Notes under the pieces: generated by a model
What the model was told of the DNA's origin: nothing
The model's database searches: none
Seen by the model: only the letters and a program-made list of their open reading frames with translations
Source of the DNA: an uncultured Bacillota bacterium
GTDB lineage: Bacteria; Bacillota; Sulfobacillia; UBA995; UBA9673
NCBI GenBank assembly: GCA_937863905.1
Contig: CALMHV010000451.1
Location: forward strand, 1 to 6,297
Direction: 5' to 3'
DNA length: 6,297 bases
Position numbers and translations under genes: made by a program
Shown here: positions 5,783 to 6,297 of the stretch, piece after piece
Layout of the letters: every line of letters starts with the position of its first letter
Position numbering within the stretch: the first letter of the stretch is position 1

Positions 5783-6297
5783 TAGCCGTTGAGCTTTTGC
5801 AGCACCCGGGCCAGGTTGTCCGCGAAGTGCTCGATGGTCCGGATGGCCTCCTCATCCTGGTCGGCGTCGCGGGCTCCGCCGGGACCGGCCACGGCCACGT
5901 TCCAGTAGGTCGAGCCGGGGATGATCATGTCGTTGATGAAGAACCAAAGGAGGAGCTGGGCGAAGGTGAAGTTGTGCCCGGCTCGCCTGGCCACGGCTAT
6001 CGGCGCCCCGACCTTCCCCGCGAAAACGTACTTCCCGCTCGTCCGGCCCACGTACCCCGCACGGTCGAGCAGGGCCATGAGCAGAGGGTTCGCGCTGCCG
6101 AAGTACACGGGTGAACCGACGATGAGCCCGTCGGCGGCGACCATCTTCTCGTAGATGGGGGCGAAGTCGTCCTTCTGGGCGCAGACGCCCGTCTCCCGGC
6201 ACTTGAGGCAGGCCAGGCAGGGGGCGATGGTCTTGCCGCGGAGGCCGACGAGCTCGACCTCTAAACCGGCCGCCTGCAGGCGGTCCAGAGCTTTCCT
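5782..6297 (-). CDS. Flavodoxin-fold, iron-sulfur flavoprotein-like reductase, N-terminus cut off by window end
   Basis: The frame stays open from the right window edge to TAG at 5784-5782, giving 171 visible residues. An internal ATG at 6144 is not the true start, because conserved sequence continues upstream of it. The protein belongs to the NADPH-dependent FMN reductase/flavodoxin-like family. GSPVYFGSANPLL is the usual FMN-phosphate or isoalloxazine contact segment, and the C-terminal half carries an acidic DQDEEAIRTIEHFADNLARVL helix. Four cysteines in the codons at 6217-6219, 6208-6210, 6199-6201 and 6181-6183 form C-X2-C-X2-C-X5-C, the compact motif that binds a [4Fe-4S] cluster in archaeal-type iron-sulfur flavoproteins (Isf). 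It is probably a cytosolic electron carrier or reductase; its partner is unknown. About 20 N-terminal residues (the expected start with a GSPR-like FMN loop) are missing. It converges on ktrA across a 28-nt gap and shows no sign of belonging to the K+ locus. Confidence 0.87.
   Translation of the reverse strand, partial: RKALDRLQAAGLEVELVGLRGKTIAPCLACLKCRETGVCAQKDDFAPIYEKMVAADGLIVGSPVYFGSANPLLMALLDRAGYVGRTSGKYVFAGKVGAPIAVARRAGHNFTFAQLLLWFFINDMIIPGSTYWNVAVAGPGGARDADQDEEAIRTIEHFADNLARVLQKLNG

Noticed and set aside
5782..6144. The flavoprotein gene as a complete 120-residue protein starting at 6144
   Set aside because: The same frame is open to the window edge and encodes conserved family sequence, including the four-cysteine motif, upstream of that ATG.

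Overview
This is a compact, G+C-rich bacterial chromosomal segment (roughly two-thirds G+C by eye). It has short intergenic gaps, GTG and TTG starts, and strong Shine-Dalgarno sites ahead of several genes. Gene content and style suggest a high-GC Bacillota-like lineage (KimA-type potassium importer, KtrAB, PflX-type radical SAM protein). That placement is an inference from family distribution, not a proven assignment. I see no mobile element, CRISPR array, rRNA or tRNA.

Left part (about 1-1652, + strand): a short spermidine-synthase-fold protein (31-771) overlaps by ATGA a PflX-type radical SAM protein (768-1652). The second gene also has a good extended -10 element exactly where a leaderless transcript would start. 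The two may therefore be coupled in translation, separately transcribed, or both. The substrates of both enzymes are unknown.

Middle part (1653-5753, + strand): a potassium-uptake locus. A convincing sigma-70-type promoter (TTTACA, 17 bp, TAGAAT) drives a 608-residue KimA-like K+/H+ symporter. After a 107-nt, hairpin-rich gap come a KtrB/TrkH-type K+ channel subunit and, 37 nt later, its KtrA RCK-domain regulatory subunit. KimA and KtrA families are both known c-di-AMP targets in Bacillus subtilis, so the locus joins two independent, probably c-di-AMP-responsive, K+ uptake systems. I see no ydaO-type c-di-AMP riboswitch before kimA or in the gap before ktrB.

Right end (5782-6297, - strand): a convergent flavodoxin-fold (iron-sulfur flavoprotein-like) gene, cut by the window end at its N-terminus. 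Only 28 nt separate it from ktrA, and that gap is an unusually regular six-tract G-quadruplex/i-motif sequence.

Nothing here is a clearly new multi-gene system. The items most worth a second look are the G-tract convergent junction, the structured kimA-ktrB gap with complementary hairpin loops, the apparent leaderless start inside gene 1, and the paired K+ importers.
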